Shown piece by piece: positions 55,009-64,000 of a stretch of DNA of 64,000 nt (position 1 is the stretch's first letter; each line of letters opens with the position of its first letter). The stretch is from FEN-1088 sp031407985. Its GTDB lineage: Bacteria; Myxococcota_A; Polyangia; Fen-1088. The translations under genes and the position numbers were made by a program. The stretch lies in NCBI GenBank assembly GCA_031407985.1, contig JANOJB010000135.1, forward strand, positions 19,344 through 83,343, in the 5' to 3' direction. Below the pieces are notes generated by a model. It did no database searches. It worked only from the letters and a program-made list of their open reading frames with translations, and was not told the origin of the DNA.

Positions 55009-58000
55009 AAGTTGGTGTTCTTGCTGGGGCTATTAGCCGCGACCCCGGCGCTGGGGAGCCCGACACCGGAGAACCCCTTCGAAGAACTGGCGGCGATTGG
55101 GGAAGCGCGGCTGGTCGCGACGGCGGGACGTGCCGAGGCGGTTGGCCCATTGCTGGGCTTGCTGGAACTGGCACAGGTTCTGCCGCGCGGACGCCTTGAT
55201 GCGGCGATCCAACGTGTTGTGGATCGATCCGGCGATCCGCTGGTTGCCGCCCGCGCGCGGGATTGGCTGGCCCGCCGATCCGAGGAGCGGGGCGACGACG
55301 CAGCGGCGGCGCACATACGCGAACCATTGGGCCTGCTGACGCGATTCTGGGTGGTGGGACCCTTTGGTGACGGCCGCGCCAGCATCGGCGTGACGTACCC
55401 ACCCGAAACGGAAGTCGGGGAACCCGACGCCACGCGGATCTATCCGGGCAAGGAAAGAAATGTCGGCTGGAGACGGGCGGATGGGGCCATCCGTCGGGGT
55501 GCCTTGGATCTCAGCGCGCTGTTGCGTCCTGACACACAGGCTGCGGCCTACGTTCTGGCGTTCGTGCGCGCCGACCGGGCGACCGATGCGGCGTTGCGCC
55601 TGGGTACGCCAGGTCCGGTCAAGATCTGGTGCAACGGACAGTTGGTTCATGCGGCGGATCAGATTCGCTCGGCCCGACTGGACCAGGACGCCGTCGGACT
55701 TCGTCTGCGGACGGGCTGGAATCGGTTGCTGATCAAGACGGTGGTCACCGGAGGGGCCTGGCGGTTGTTCGCGCGGTTGACGGCGCCTGGTGGCGGGCCG
55801 GTTTCCTTCACGAACGAATGGGAGGCCCCACCGTCGGTGGCGCCGGCCGCGGGGCAGAGATCGGGACCCAGTGGTGTGCCCGGCGGGACGGGACGGGCGG
55901 CGCGGGTGGTGGTGCGGGCCTTGGAGCCGATACTACGCGAACGCGTGCGTACGGCGCGATCGCCGGATGTGGCGGGACAGGCGGCACTGGATTTGGGACG
56001 TTATTTGCTGCTGGTTGATCCCGCCGATCGAGATCAGAAGGCAGCTGCGCGAGCGTTCGAAATCGCTGTCGGGCATCGCCCGACCGTGGAGGCGCTGATG
56101 GGGTTGGCGAACGCCGGGCGCGAGGAAGATGAATCCCGCCGCGCGCTTGAACGGGCGCTGGCCGTGGCGAAGACTCCGCGCGATCGCGCGCGCGTTTTGT
56201 CGGCGCTGGGGGACGTCGCGCGCGATCAGCGCCGAGAGACGTTCGCGCTTGAACGCTGGAGGGCGGCCTTGGTGGCGGACGCGCGTTGGTGGCCGGCCGC
56301 GTTGTCGTTGGCGGGGGAGGAGCAGTCGGCGGGGTTTCCGGGCACGGCGCTGGCGCGCATCGACAACCTGCCGGCTGCCATTCGCGCGGTTCCGGTCGTC
56401 GCACGCGAACGGGCGCGGCTGTTGATGGCGCTGGGTCGGCGGTTGGACGCAGAGGAGGCGTGGAAGGTGTTGCTGGCGGATGCCCAGGACGACGTGGATC
56501 TGCTGCGCGATCTTGCCACCGGCGCACGAGAGCGTGGTGATGGCGTCCAATCCATTCAGTTGCTTCAACGTGCGGCATCGCTGCGTCCGGAATTACCCAG
56601 CCTGGCCGTGGACTGGGCACGGGCGCTGGAAGGGGCGCGCGATGGCGCGGCTGCGCGTGTCGTCCTGGAGGGGGCGGCGCGTCGGTTGCCGCACGAGCCG
56701 ATCCTTGCCGCCGAGTTGGGAAGGCTGTTGGATAGGTCGGGCGACACCGCGCGCGCGGCGGAGTGGTTGCGCCTGGCGCTGGAACTGCGTCCGCAGGATC
56801 CGGACCTGCGACGGTATGCCGACGGTGTTGGCGCGCGGCTGTCATCGCGCCGGCCGGGGTCCACTCTTGCAGGCGTGCCGGACGTGGCGGGACCGGTCGG
56901 TGCTGGAGCACGCGGCGATCTGCCCCGTCGATTCGCGCTGCCGGTCCCCCCCTTGTTGGAGGCGGAACGCGCGCGAGGTACGTCCGGCCGAACCAAGCCA
57001 AGCGCGCGAGACGCTCCCGCGGCCAGCACGGCCAGCACGGCCAACGCGGCCGATCCCGATCCCGCGGTGGTGCTGTTGGATCGGCGCGCTGTGCGCGTGC
57101 ACCCGAACGGGTTGTCCGAGGTGTTTGCGCAGCGGGTCGTCGAGGTGCGTACAGACGGCGGCGCCCGCGACAACAAGGAATTCCTGGTGCGGTACACGCC
57201 CGGATCCGAAGAGGTCGAAATTCTGGAGGCGCGCATCTTCCGGCGCGGCCCCGGCGGCGCGCTGGACGTGTTGCAGGCGTCGGAGCGCGACGATCAGGAT
57301 CTTTCCGAACCCTGGTATGGGCTGTACTACGACTACCGGGCCGAGGTGGTCGTGTTCGAAGGTCTACGCGCCGGGGACGTGCTGGAGGTGCAGTACCTGG
57401 TATCCGACGTGTCACGGGGCAACGAGCTTGCGGGCTATTTCGGAGATCTTCAGTTCATCGCCGAGGCTGTTCCGAAGCGCCGCTGGGATTATGCGCTGCT
57501 GGCGCCGCCCGCCCGCGACTTCCATTTCGCGCGACCCGTGGTCGCCGGTTTTACCGAGACGACATCGACGTCGGATGACGGACAGGAACGCGTCACGCAG
57601 TTCACGGCGCGCGATGTGCCGCGCATCGAGGTCGAACCCGCCATGCCCGGCATCGGCGAGGTGTCGCCTTATCTGCATGTCAGCACCTATGGGAGTTGGG
57701 ATGACGTGGGGACGTGGTACTGGCGGCTGGTCGAGGAGCAACTGGTCCCCGATGACACCGTTCGCGTCGCCGCCCAGACCGCGATTCGATCCGCTGAGAC
57801 AGCGTTGCGATCCAAGGGTGGTCGGGCGATGACCATCGAAGACAAGGTCCGCGCGCTTCACGCGCTGGTTCTGGGCGGGACCCGTTATGTCGGATTGGAA
57901 TTCGGGATCCACGGCTTCAAGCCTTACAAGGTGTCGCAGGTCCTGGCGCGCAGGTTCGGCGACTGCAAAGACAAGGCTGCCCTGTTGGTGGCGATGCTGA

Positions 58001-58899
58001 CCCAGGTCGGCATCGACGCCGAGATGGTGTTGCTGCGCACCCGTCGGGGCGGTCGGATAGCGCCCGCGCCCGCGTCGCTGGCGGTGTTCGATCACGCCAT
58101 CGTCTTCGTTCCCAAGTTGAATCTCTATCTGGATGGCACCGCCGAATTTTCGGGCATGAAGGAACTGCCCGGTCAGGACCAGGGCGTGATGGTCTTGCGC
58201 GTCGGTCCGCGCGGATCCAAATTGGTCGAGACGCCCATCCTGCCGTCGGCCGACAACCGGGCGCGCCGTGTGTGGAATGTGCGCTTGAAAGCGGATGGCG
58301 CCGGCGAGGTCGAGGAGCAGTTGGCGATCGACGGTCAGGCGGCTCCCGATTGGCGGTCGCACTACCAGACGCCGGGCGAACGGATTGATCGTTACGCCAA
58401 GGTCTGGACCGGCCGTCATCCAGGCGCGCGCCTGGAATCCGTCGAGATGTTGGGGATCGACGATCGCAACCGGCCGGTGACGGTCAACGCCAAGGCCAAC
58501 GTGCCCCGATTGGCCGAGGCGACGCCCGACGGTGGACTTCTGCTGATGCTGGGTACCCGTGACACCGATCTGGTTCGGACCTACGCGCGCCTTTCAAACC
58601 GGCGATCGGATCTGGTGCTGGCGTATCCATGGCGACACGAGGAGACCATCACGTATCAGTTGCCGGCCGGGTATCATGCGCCCTTGCTGCCGAAGGACCG
58701 GCTGATTCAAAACCGATTCGGTCGCTTCGAATTGCGTGTCGAGAAACGCGGTACGGGCTTGGTGGTTGATGCGCGACTTGATGTCGCGCGCGAACGCATC
58801 GCCGCCGCGGACTACGAGGATTTTCGACACTTTCTCGCCGACGTCGACACGGCGATGTCCGAGCGAATCGTGGTGGAACGCGCGCGTGAGGCAAAATGA
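54976..58899 (+). CDS. Very large DUF3857/transglutaminase-like protein with TPR region, intact triad
   Basis: 1,307 aa. A signal peptide (to about 'ATPALGS') is followed by ~650 residues of helical TPR-type repeats, then a DUF3857 beta-domain ('VVLLDRRAVRVHPNGLSEVF' onward, about 695-900) and a transglutaminase-like domain with apparent catalytic C997 ('RRFGDCKDKAALL'), H1040 ('FDHAIVFV') and D1053 ('LYLDGTAEF'). A further DUF-like beta-domain ends the protein. The open frame begins at 54805, but ATG 54976 follows a TATACT box and gives the signal peptide. It overlaps the next gene by ATGA. The substrate is unknown; protein cross-linking or proteolysis in the envelope are both possible. Confidence 0.85.
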   Translation: MIIRRSAWARSKLVFLLGLLAATPALGSPTPENPFEELAAIGEARLVATAGRAEAVGPLLGLLELAQVLPRGRLDAAIQRVVDRSGDPLVAARARDWLARRSEERGDDAAAAHIREPLGLLTRFWVVGPFGDGRASIGVTYPPETEVGEPDATRIYPGKERNVGWRRADGAIRRGALDLSALLRPDTQAAAYVLAFVRADRATDAALRLGTPGPVKIWCNGQLVHAADQIRSARLDQDAVGLRLRTGWNRLLIKTVVTGGAWRLFARLTAPGGGPVSFTNEWEAPPSVAPAAGQRSGPSGVPGGTGRAARVVVRALEPILRERVRTARSPDVAGQAALDLGRYLLLVDPADRDQKAAARAFEIAVGHRPTVEALMGLANAGREEDESRRALERALAVAKTPRDRARVLSALGDVARDQRRETFALERWRAALVADARWWPAALSLAGEEQSAGFPGTALARIDNLPAAIRAVPVVARERARLLMALGRRLDAEEAWKVLLADAQDDVDLLRDLATGARERGDGVQSIQLLQRAASLRPELPSLAVDWARALEGARDGAAARVVLEGAARRLPHEPILAAELGRLLDRSGDTARAAEWLRLALELRPQDPDLRRYADGVGARLSSRRPGSTLAGVPDVAGPVGAGARGDLPRRFALPVPPLLEAERARGTSGRTKPSARDAPAASTASTANAADPDPAVVLLDRRAVRVHPNGLSEVFAQRVVEVRTDGGARDNKEFLVRYTPGSEEVEILEARIFRRGPGGALDVLQASERDDQDLSEPWYGLYYDYRAEVVVFEGLRAGDVLEVQYLVSDVSRGNELAGYFGDLQFIAEAVPKRRWDYALLAPPARDFHFARPVVAGFTETTSTSDDGQERVTQFTARDVPRIEVEPAMPGIGEVSPYLHVSTYGSWDDVGTWYWRLVEEQLVPDDTVRVAAQTAIRSAETALRSKGGRAMTIEDKVRALHALVLGGTRYVGLEFGIHGFKPYKVSQVLARRFGDCKDKAALLVAMLTQVGIDAEMVLLRTRRGGRIAPAPASLAVFDHAIVFVPKLNLYLDGTAEFSGMKELPGQDQGVMVLRVGPRGSKLVETPILPSADNRARRVWNVRLKADGAGEVEEQLAIDGQAAPDWRSHYQTPGERIDRYAKVWTGRHPGARLESVEMLGIDDRNRPVTVNAKANVPRLAEATPDGGLLLMLGTRDTDLVRTYARLSNRRSDLVLAYPWRHEETITYQLPAGYHAPLLPKDRLIQNRFGRFELRVEKRGTGLVVDARLDVARERIAAADYEDFRHFLADVDTAMSERIVVERAREAK

Positions 58900-61800
58900 C
58901 GAATAGCCTCGTGCGGTGTTTCGGCGTCGCTTTGCTTGCCGGGTGCGCCGGTCCCTTCGCTGGCGGCATGCCCCACGGCCGGTTGGGTGGCGTGTCCCCC
59001 GAGGCTGTTGGCGCGTGGGAGGCACTGGTCCACGGGCGCGACAGCGCCGCCGTATCCAGTTTTCGTACCCGGTTGGCGAAAGCACCCGCGGACGTGCTGG
59101 CGTTGTTCGGTGACGCTTCCTTGGCGTTCGAGCGTGGCGACAACCCGCGCGCCCTGGCGTCGTATCTGGCCTTGTTGGAACGGGCGGCGACGGATCCCGA
59201 TCGGTTTGCGCCGCTGCTGGCGGCGATGGCCGTTGGTCGCATCGCGACGTTGCTGGATGAACACGCGGGGCCCGAGGCCGACCGCCGCGCGGTCGAGGAT
59301 CGCTTGCTCGCGCTGCCTCTCGTTCGGTTGCGCTGGGAGGCCAGGCATGGCCTTGCGTTGATTCTCGACAGGGTGGCCAGGCGCCGCGGAGATGCGAACA
59401 CCCTGTCACGCGCGGCGCGGGCGGCGGGCTGTATTCGCGCGCTCACGGTTGCGCGCCCCGCCGGAATCCTGCCTCACATGGATCTTGATCTGCCCGCTCC
59501 GGGCCAGACCAGCAAGATCCCACCGGGACGGGACATTCGATCGCTGGGGTGTGTGATATCCGTGCCCGCGTATGCGGGCCGGTCGGGCGCCCAGCGGGTG
59601 TTCGCTGATCTACGGGTCTCGGGCGGCGGATCGTACGACATCGTGCTGGATTTCCAGGGCGAGGCGCGGATGATCGTCGACGGGGGCAAGCCCATTAAAC
59701 ATGGGAACGAGCACGCTTATGGCGCTCGGGTTTCCTCCGTACGGGTCAAATTTTCGCAGGGCCACCACCAACTGGAGTTGAGGTTGGCGACCTTCGGCGG
59801 GCGTCCGAACCTGGTCGTCATGGTGTTTCCGTCGGGGCCGGACGACAGAGATACGTCATCGACCCCTCAAAATCCCTTGAAGGCGCCGGCGGAAGTCGAG
59901 TCAGTCGAGGCTGCGTTGGTGCTGGCCGAGGCCTACGTCGCGAACCGTCGTGGTGACGCCGGGATTGCCTGGCCGGCGGCAGCCCGGCTTGATCGCTGGC
60001 GTAGCTTCGCGCTGGGGCTTGCGTTTACCGCGGTTGTCGCGCGCGACGATCCCAGCAGGCCCGCGAATTTTGGGCGCGATCGTGCCCGGACTTTGCTGCG
60101 GGCGGCGGTGGCGATCGATCCCCAACTGGCCCGGTCACGGTACGCGCTTGCCGGCATCGCGCTTGAAGACGATCGCCCGCGCGAGGCGCTGGATGAAGCG
60201 TTGGCCGCGACCAAAGCCGCGCCTGCCTGGTGGCCACCCGAGTTGACCCTTCATGCGGCCTATCGTTTGCGCGGCCTGGAATGGGACGCGGATCGGGCAC
60301 TCGATCGCGCGTTGGCCCACGCACCGGGGGCCTGCTCGGTTATCGTGACGGCGCTCGGTCGCGCGGAACATCGCCGCGATCTGGATGCCGAGGGACGCCT
60401 CTCCGAGGCGTTGGCGGCGTGCGGGCAGGATTCGGACGAACAGGTCGAACGGTTGCGTCGTCGGGGCGATCTGGTCGGTGTCGAGGCGGCGCTGCGCCGC
60501 ATGTCGGCTATCGCGCCCGATCGTGACGACGCGAAACTGGATCTGGCGTCGACCCTGCTGGCCCAGCGGCGCGGCCAGGAGGCGGCCGACCTGATCGCGT
60601 CGCTTGTCCACGGTGACGATGGCGGCGACGGCCACGAGGGCGAGGGACAGGTCCGTCTGGCCGACGCACTGACAGTCGCTGGCCGTCCCGCCGAGGCGAA
60701 GGTAACCATCGCCAAGGCGCTGTTGGCCCATCCCGAGAACCCAGACCTCCAGCGTGCCGCGCGCGCGCTGGCAGTACCGCTGCCGCTGGATTCGTTTCGC
60801 CTCGACGGAAGGCAGGCGATCCGGGACTTCCAGGCTTCGGGACGTCGGTACGCCTCGCCGGCCGTGATTGTGCTGGATCGTACCGTCACGCGCATTTTTC
60901 CCAGCGGCGCCGAAATGGTTCTGACCCACGAGATCGTCCGTGTGCAAAGCAAGGAAGCGATCGAGAAATGGGGTGAAGTCGCGGTTCCCGGGCGCACCGA
61001 GATTCTGGTGCTGCGAACGCACAAACCCGACGGGACAACGCGCGAGCCCGAGGAGTTCGCCGGGAAGGAGACGCTTTCGGCGGCGGACCTCACGGTGGGA
61101 GACTATCTGGAAAAAGAAACCATCGAGATTCGCCCGCCCCGTGACGCGTTTATCGTGAATAGCGATCTTTCGGGGGGCTTTCTGGGTGATCGGTTCTACT
61201 TCCAATCCTTCGACGCCCCGCTGGACCGCAGCGAGTACCTATTGGTCACCAGCCGCGATGCCGCCCGCCGGATGCGTTTCGATCGGCGGGGCGGGGCGCC
61301 CGTCGCAACCCAGGCCGCCGGGCCGAACGCCGCGAACATCGGTTCGGTGGTGGAATCGGGTGCTGCTTTGCCCGCCGATACCGTGGTCACGACATTCGCG
61401 GCGTCCGCGGTGCCACAGCTTTTCCCGGAACGCTCGTCGGTTCCGGCCATCGAGCACGTTCCGTCGGTCAGGGTCTCGATTCAGATCGGTTGGCCGGCGT
61501 GGTCGAGGTTCCTGCGCGAACAGATGTACGGTACGACGCGCACGTCGCCCGGGTTGAAACGAGCGGCCGACCAGATTCGCGCGGCGGCGGTCGGAGCCAA
61601 TCCCGAGGCGCTGCCCGCCGCGCTGACCGCGTGGGTTGGTCAGAACGTCGAGGCCGAAGATGACCTGCGTGCTTCCGCCAGCTTTGGTGTCGCGCGCGGA
61701 CGCGGTAATCGACTGGCGGTCATCCTGGCGCTTGCCCGCGAACTGGGGCTCGATGCCCGACCCGTGTTGGCGCGTTCGCGGCTGACCGCGGACGGCGATG

Positions 61801-62798
61801 CGCCCACTCCTCTCGAGGAGGCGGATGATTTCGCCGATCCGTTGGTTCGTTTCGAACTTCCCGGCAGGAAGGTCTTCTTCGTCGATCCCAGACTGAAACA
61901 TGCTCCTTTCGGGTATCTGCCGCCCGGTCTGGACGGCGCGCGGGTCCTGGTGCTGGACCAGGCACGTTTTGAAATCGCGCACGGTCGCAGCGATGATCAC
62001 CGCACCGTGGACATGGCGGTCCGTCTGGACGGGCAGGGCGGGGGCGTGGTCCAAGCGGCTGAAACCTTGCGGGGCTGGCCGGCCTTGGAATGGGCCGAAA
62101 TCGTCGATCGATTCGGCTTGGATCGAACCAAGTTGCGCCAGGATTTCGAGCAACGCTGGCTGGGCGTACACTTTCCGGGCGCCGTGTTGAAGGATCTGGA
62201 GGTCGATATTCTGGGAATCGATGGCCGCAAGGCCGGAACCAACACCGGTGCTCAGCTTGCCGCGGTTCCGGCACCTCAGTCGGTTGAAATGGCCCCCGGT
62301 GTTCCGTACACCGCCGCGCAGGTTCGCCTGCGGTACTCGTTTTCCAGTACGCGTCTCGCTTTGAAGCGAGATCGCGAGATGCGCTTTCTCCCGACGTTCT
62401 TTCGGTCTCAGCCGGGGCGTCGTTATGCCACCGAACCCCGTCGCGGCACCACACTCCTGACCGGGTTTGACGTTCCGCTGGATTTGAACGCACGCGTCGA
62501 GCTACCTCCGGGCGCACGGGTGGTCGATCCGCAACGGGCATCCGGTGGTGAGGCCGCCTTCGGCGCCGGTGGTTCCCGTGGTGTGGTGGCGCGCCGGGGT
62601 GGCTATCGCTTTCTCGAGGAGCGTCGCATCGAGAGTCCGGCCAGCGCGGCGCCCGTCATCCTGTTGCGACGCGAGGCGCGCTTCCCCATCATGCGCGTCC
62701 CTCTGCAGGACTACCCAACGGTCGCTGACGAGCTTCGCAGGGTTGACGTGCTTGAGCAGGAGGAGGTTCGAATCGGGATCGGGCCCGAAAGACAATGA
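58896..62798 (+). CDS. Paralogous DUF3857/transglutaminase-like lipoprotein with degenerate active site
   Basis: 1,300 aa. Lipobox 'ALLAGC' (Cys about residue 16) replaces the signal peptide of its upstream paralogue. The order is again TPR-like repeats, DUF3857 ('VIVLDRTVTRIFPSGAEMVL' onward, about 650-870) and a transglutaminase fold, but at the Cys position the sequence reads 'GVARGRGNRLAVILALAREL', with Arg in place of Cys, and the His site is 'FADPLVRFE'. The Asp region 'VFFVDPRLK' remains. It is predicted to be inactive and may act as a partner or receptor for the active paralogue. It overlaps both neighbours by four bases. Confidence 0.83.
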   Translation: MTNSLVRCFGVALLAGCAGPFAGGMPHGRLGGVSPEAVGAWEALVHGRDSAAVSSFRTRLAKAPADVLALFGDASLAFERGDNPRALASYLALLERAATDPDRFAPLLAAMAVGRIATLLDEHAGPEADRRAVEDRLLALPLVRLRWEARHGLALILDRVARRRGDANTLSRAARAAGCIRALTVARPAGILPHMDLDLPAPGQTSKIPPGRDIRSLGCVISVPAYAGRSGAQRVFADLRVSGGGSYDIVLDFQGEARMIVDGGKPIKHGNEHAYGARVSSVRVKFSQGHHQLELRLATFGGRPNLVVMVFPSGPDDRDTSSTPQNPLKAPAEVESVEAALVLAEAYVANRRGDAGIAWPAAARLDRWRSFALGLAFTAVVARDDPSRPANFGRDRARTLLRAAVAIDPQLARSRYALAGIALEDDRPREALDEALAATKAAPAWWPPELTLHAAYRLRGLEWDADRALDRALAHAPGACSVIVTALGRAEHRRDLDAEGRLSEALAACGQDSDEQVERLRRRGDLVGVEAALRRMSAIAPDRDDAKLDLASTLLAQRRGQEAADLIASLVHGDDGGDGHEGEGQVRLADALTVAGRPAEAKVTIAKALLAHPENPDLQRAARALAVPLPLDSFRLDGRQAIRDFQASGRRYASPAVIVLDRTVTRIFPSGAEMVLTHEIVRVQSKEAIEKWGEVAVPGRTEILVLRTHKPDGTTREPEEFAGKETLSAADLTVGDYLEKETIEIRPPRDAFIVNSDLSGGFLGDRFYFQSFDAPLDRSEYLLVTSRDAARRMRFDRRGGAPVATQAAGPNAANIGSVVESGAALPADTVVTTFAASAVPQLFPERSSVPAIEHVPSVRVSIQIGWPAWSRFLREQMYGTTRTSPGLKRAADQIRAAAVGANPEALPAALTAWVGQNVEAEDDLRASASFGVARGRGNRLAVILALARELGLDARPVLARSRLTADGDAPTPLEEADDFADPLVRFELPGRKVFFVDPRLKHAPFGYLPPGLDGARVLVLDQARFEIAHGRSDDHRTVDMAVRLDGQGGGVVQAAETLRGWPALEWAEIVDRFGLDRTKLRQDFEQRWLGVHFPGAVLKDLEVDILGIDGRKAGTNTGAQLAAVPAPQSVEMAPGVPYTAAQVRLRYSFSSTRLALKRDREMRFLPTFFRSQPGRRYATEPRRGTTLLTGFDVPLDLNARVELPPGARVVDPQRASGGEAAFGAGGSRGVVARRGGYRFLEERRIESPASAAPVILLRREARFPIMRVPLQDYPTVADELRRVDVLEQEEVRIGIGPERQ

Positions 62799-64000
62799 CA
62801 TCGGATCGCCACAGTCGCGATTTGCTGCTCTTTGTCCCGTGCCTGGCGATGGCGGCGCTGGGCCTTCTTGTGGGCACCGCCTGTGGTTCGCGGCAGGGCA
62901 CGTCTCATGTGGGTGCGGATCGACTGGTGGTTGCGCGCGCCAGCGATGCCACCAACCTGGATCCGGCGCGCGCGTCGGACATCGAATCGTTAGAGGTCGC
63001 CGAACAGGTATTCGGCCGTCTGGTTCGGTTCGCCGCGGGGCGCCTTGAGCCCGAACCGGATCTGGCGACCAAATGGTCTGTCAGCGCGGACGGCACCATT
63101 TGGACGTTTGATCTGAGGCGAGGCGTTCGATTCCACGACGGGACGGCGTTCGACGCCGAGGCGGTTGTCTTTTCGTTCGAGCGCCAGATCGTTTCGGATC
63201 ACACGGCCCACGAACCGGACTTCGTTTGGGCGCGCAGCTACCACAACATCAAGCAGGTCAAGGCACTTTCGCCTCTCCGCGTACAGTTCCAGATCGACCG
63301 TCCTTACGCGCCGTTCCTGGCGAACCTGGCCATCGGTCCCGCCGCCATCGTGTCGCCCACCGCGGTCAAGAAATGGGGAACGAAATTCGGCCGGCATCCG
63401 GTGGGGACGGGGCCGTATCGGTTCCTCGAATGGATCCCGGGTGACCGCATCACCCTTGAACGAAACGAAACCTATTGGGATCAGCCGGCGAAGATCCGCT
63501 ACCTGGTCATGCTGCTGCTTCCCGCCGCGCGCCAGCGCCTGCAGGCCTTGGAATCGGGGACCGCGGACATCATCCAGCAGCTGGCCCCAGCGGATGTTCA
63601 GCTGGTGCGCCTCGATCCGGACCTGCGCTTGGTTTCAGCTCCGGCCGCGCTGGTGGCCTATCTGGCGCTGAACACGCAGCGGCGGCCGCTGGATGATCCT
63701 CGCATCCGTCGCGCGATCGCCCACGCGATCCGCCGGGACGCGATCGTTCGGTACGTGTATCAGGGGCTGGCGACCCCGGCCGTGGGGCCTTTGCCGCCAA
63801 ACGTCTGGGGGGCGCGCAGCGATCTGGTGACGTTCGGTTACGATCCCGAGCGCGCGCGAACGTTGTTGGCCGAAGCGGGTTTCAGCGGCGCCGTCGGGCG
63901 GCGCTTGAAGCTCTATGTTCCGTCGATGCCACTTCAGTACGTGCCCGCGCCGGATCGCGTGGCATCCGTCGTACGAACCTGTCTGGAGGATGTGGGGCTG
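62795..64000 (+). CDS. Family-5 (peptide) ABC transporter substrate-binding lipoprotein, 3' end outside window
   Basis: 402 codons to the window end with no stop. Lipobox 'LLVGTAC' (Cys about residue 30) is followed by 'LVVARASDATNLDPARASD', 'SADGTIWTFDLRRGVRFHDG', 'PVGTGPYRFLEWIPGD' and 'DPRIRRAIAHAIRRDAIVR', the standard signatures of DppA/OppA-type periplasmic binding proteins for peptides (some bind sugars or metals). The ATG overlaps the previous stop as ATGA (62795-62798), so it is in the same operon as the two transglutaminase-like genes. The permease genes may follow beyond the window. Confidence 0.93.
   Translation, partial: MTSDRHSRDLLLFVPCLAMAALGLLVGTACGSRQGTSHVGADRLVVARASDATNLDPARASDIESLEVAEQVFGRLVRFAAGRLEPEPDLATKWSVSADGTIWTFDLRRGVRFHDGTAFDAEAVVFSFERQIVSDHTAHEPDFVWARSYHNIKQVKALSPLRVQFQIDRPYAPFLANLAIGPAAIVSPTAVKKWGTKFGRHPVGTGPYRFLEWIPGDRITLERNETYWDQPAKIRYLVMLLLPAARQRLQALESGTADIIQQLAPADVQLVRLDPDLRLVSAPAALVAYLALNTQRRPLDDPRIRRAIAHAIRRDAIVRYVYQGLATPAVGPLPPNVWGARSDLVTFGYDPERARTLLAEAGFSGAVGRRLKLYVPSMPLQYVPAPDRVASVVRTCLEDVGL

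Noticed and set aside
55808..57415. 535-codon minus-strand frame
   Set aside because: Antisense to the DUF3857/transglutaminase gene, made almost entirely of Arg, Pro and Ala; a GC-skew shadow.

Overview
The window is a contiguous, GC-rich, gene-dense bacterial chromosome segment. The best taxonomic clue is a secreted protein at 44474-47023 that ends in a MYXO-CTERM-type tripartite tail (Cys-Gly-Cys, one hydrophobic helix, Arg-rich end). Other clues are an AgmX/PglI-like C-terminal domain, Gly/Ser/Ala-rich low-complexity lipoproteins, DUF4215/fibro-slime proteins, a PEGA protein next to a Ser/Thr kinase, and a very large AAA+ regulator. Together these point to Myxococcota (Polyangia-like); this is inferred from protein signatures only. 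I saw no rRNA, tRNA, CRISPR array, insertion sequence or prophage.

Layout. 0-10.7 kb is mostly housekeeping: an AgmX-like membrane protein with a DUF493 protein, glpD-aspS (overlapping, minus strand), a DHH phosphoesterase divergent from aspS, an M1 aminopeptidase with HEAT repeats, a COQ10-like SRPBCC protein, an AAG-type DNA glycosylase and a PolB-like 3'-5' exonuclease. 10.8-26.3 kb holds envelope and signalling genes: a DUF4266 lipoprotein with a DUF3570 protein, a small membrane protein with an SDR enzyme, a PEGA protein plus Ser/Thr kinase, an orphan histidine kinase, a TPR-peptidase, a zinc-ribbon/Tudor-like protein and an OmpA-like fusion. 26.3-34 kb has two lipoproteins, a proton-pumping pyrophosphatase, an ExbB-ExbD-ExbD operon and a CDF metal exporter. 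34-48.3 kb is accessory and surface-oriented: a Gly-rich lipoprotein with a decayed partial copy behind it, an exported tandem AhpD-like protein, serC, an acetyltransferase, a 1,128-residue AAA+ regulator, a fibro-slime lipoprotein, the MYXO-CTERM protein, OsmC and a barrel-like protein. 48.3-54.9 kb has an HTTM protein, an M16 protease pair, a UbiA-family prenyltransferase and an ECF sigma factor. 54.9-64 kb is a three-gene run joined by 4-base overlaps: two very large DUF3857/transglutaminase-like proteins and a family-5 peptide-binding ABC lipoprotein cut by the window end.

Two themes recur. First, division of labour between an intact and a degenerate paralogue: the M16 pair splits the zinc site from the Arg/Tyr site, and the DUF3857 pair joins a protein with an intact Cys-His-Asp triad to one lacking Cys and His. 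Second, at least six genes have a TANNNT box exactly 6-7 bases before the start codon and no Shine-Dalgarno sequence, as expected for leaderless mRNAs; other genes here have clear GGAG-type sites. The least explained unit is the 54.2-64 kb run of sigma factor, transglutaminase-like pair and peptide-binding protein.
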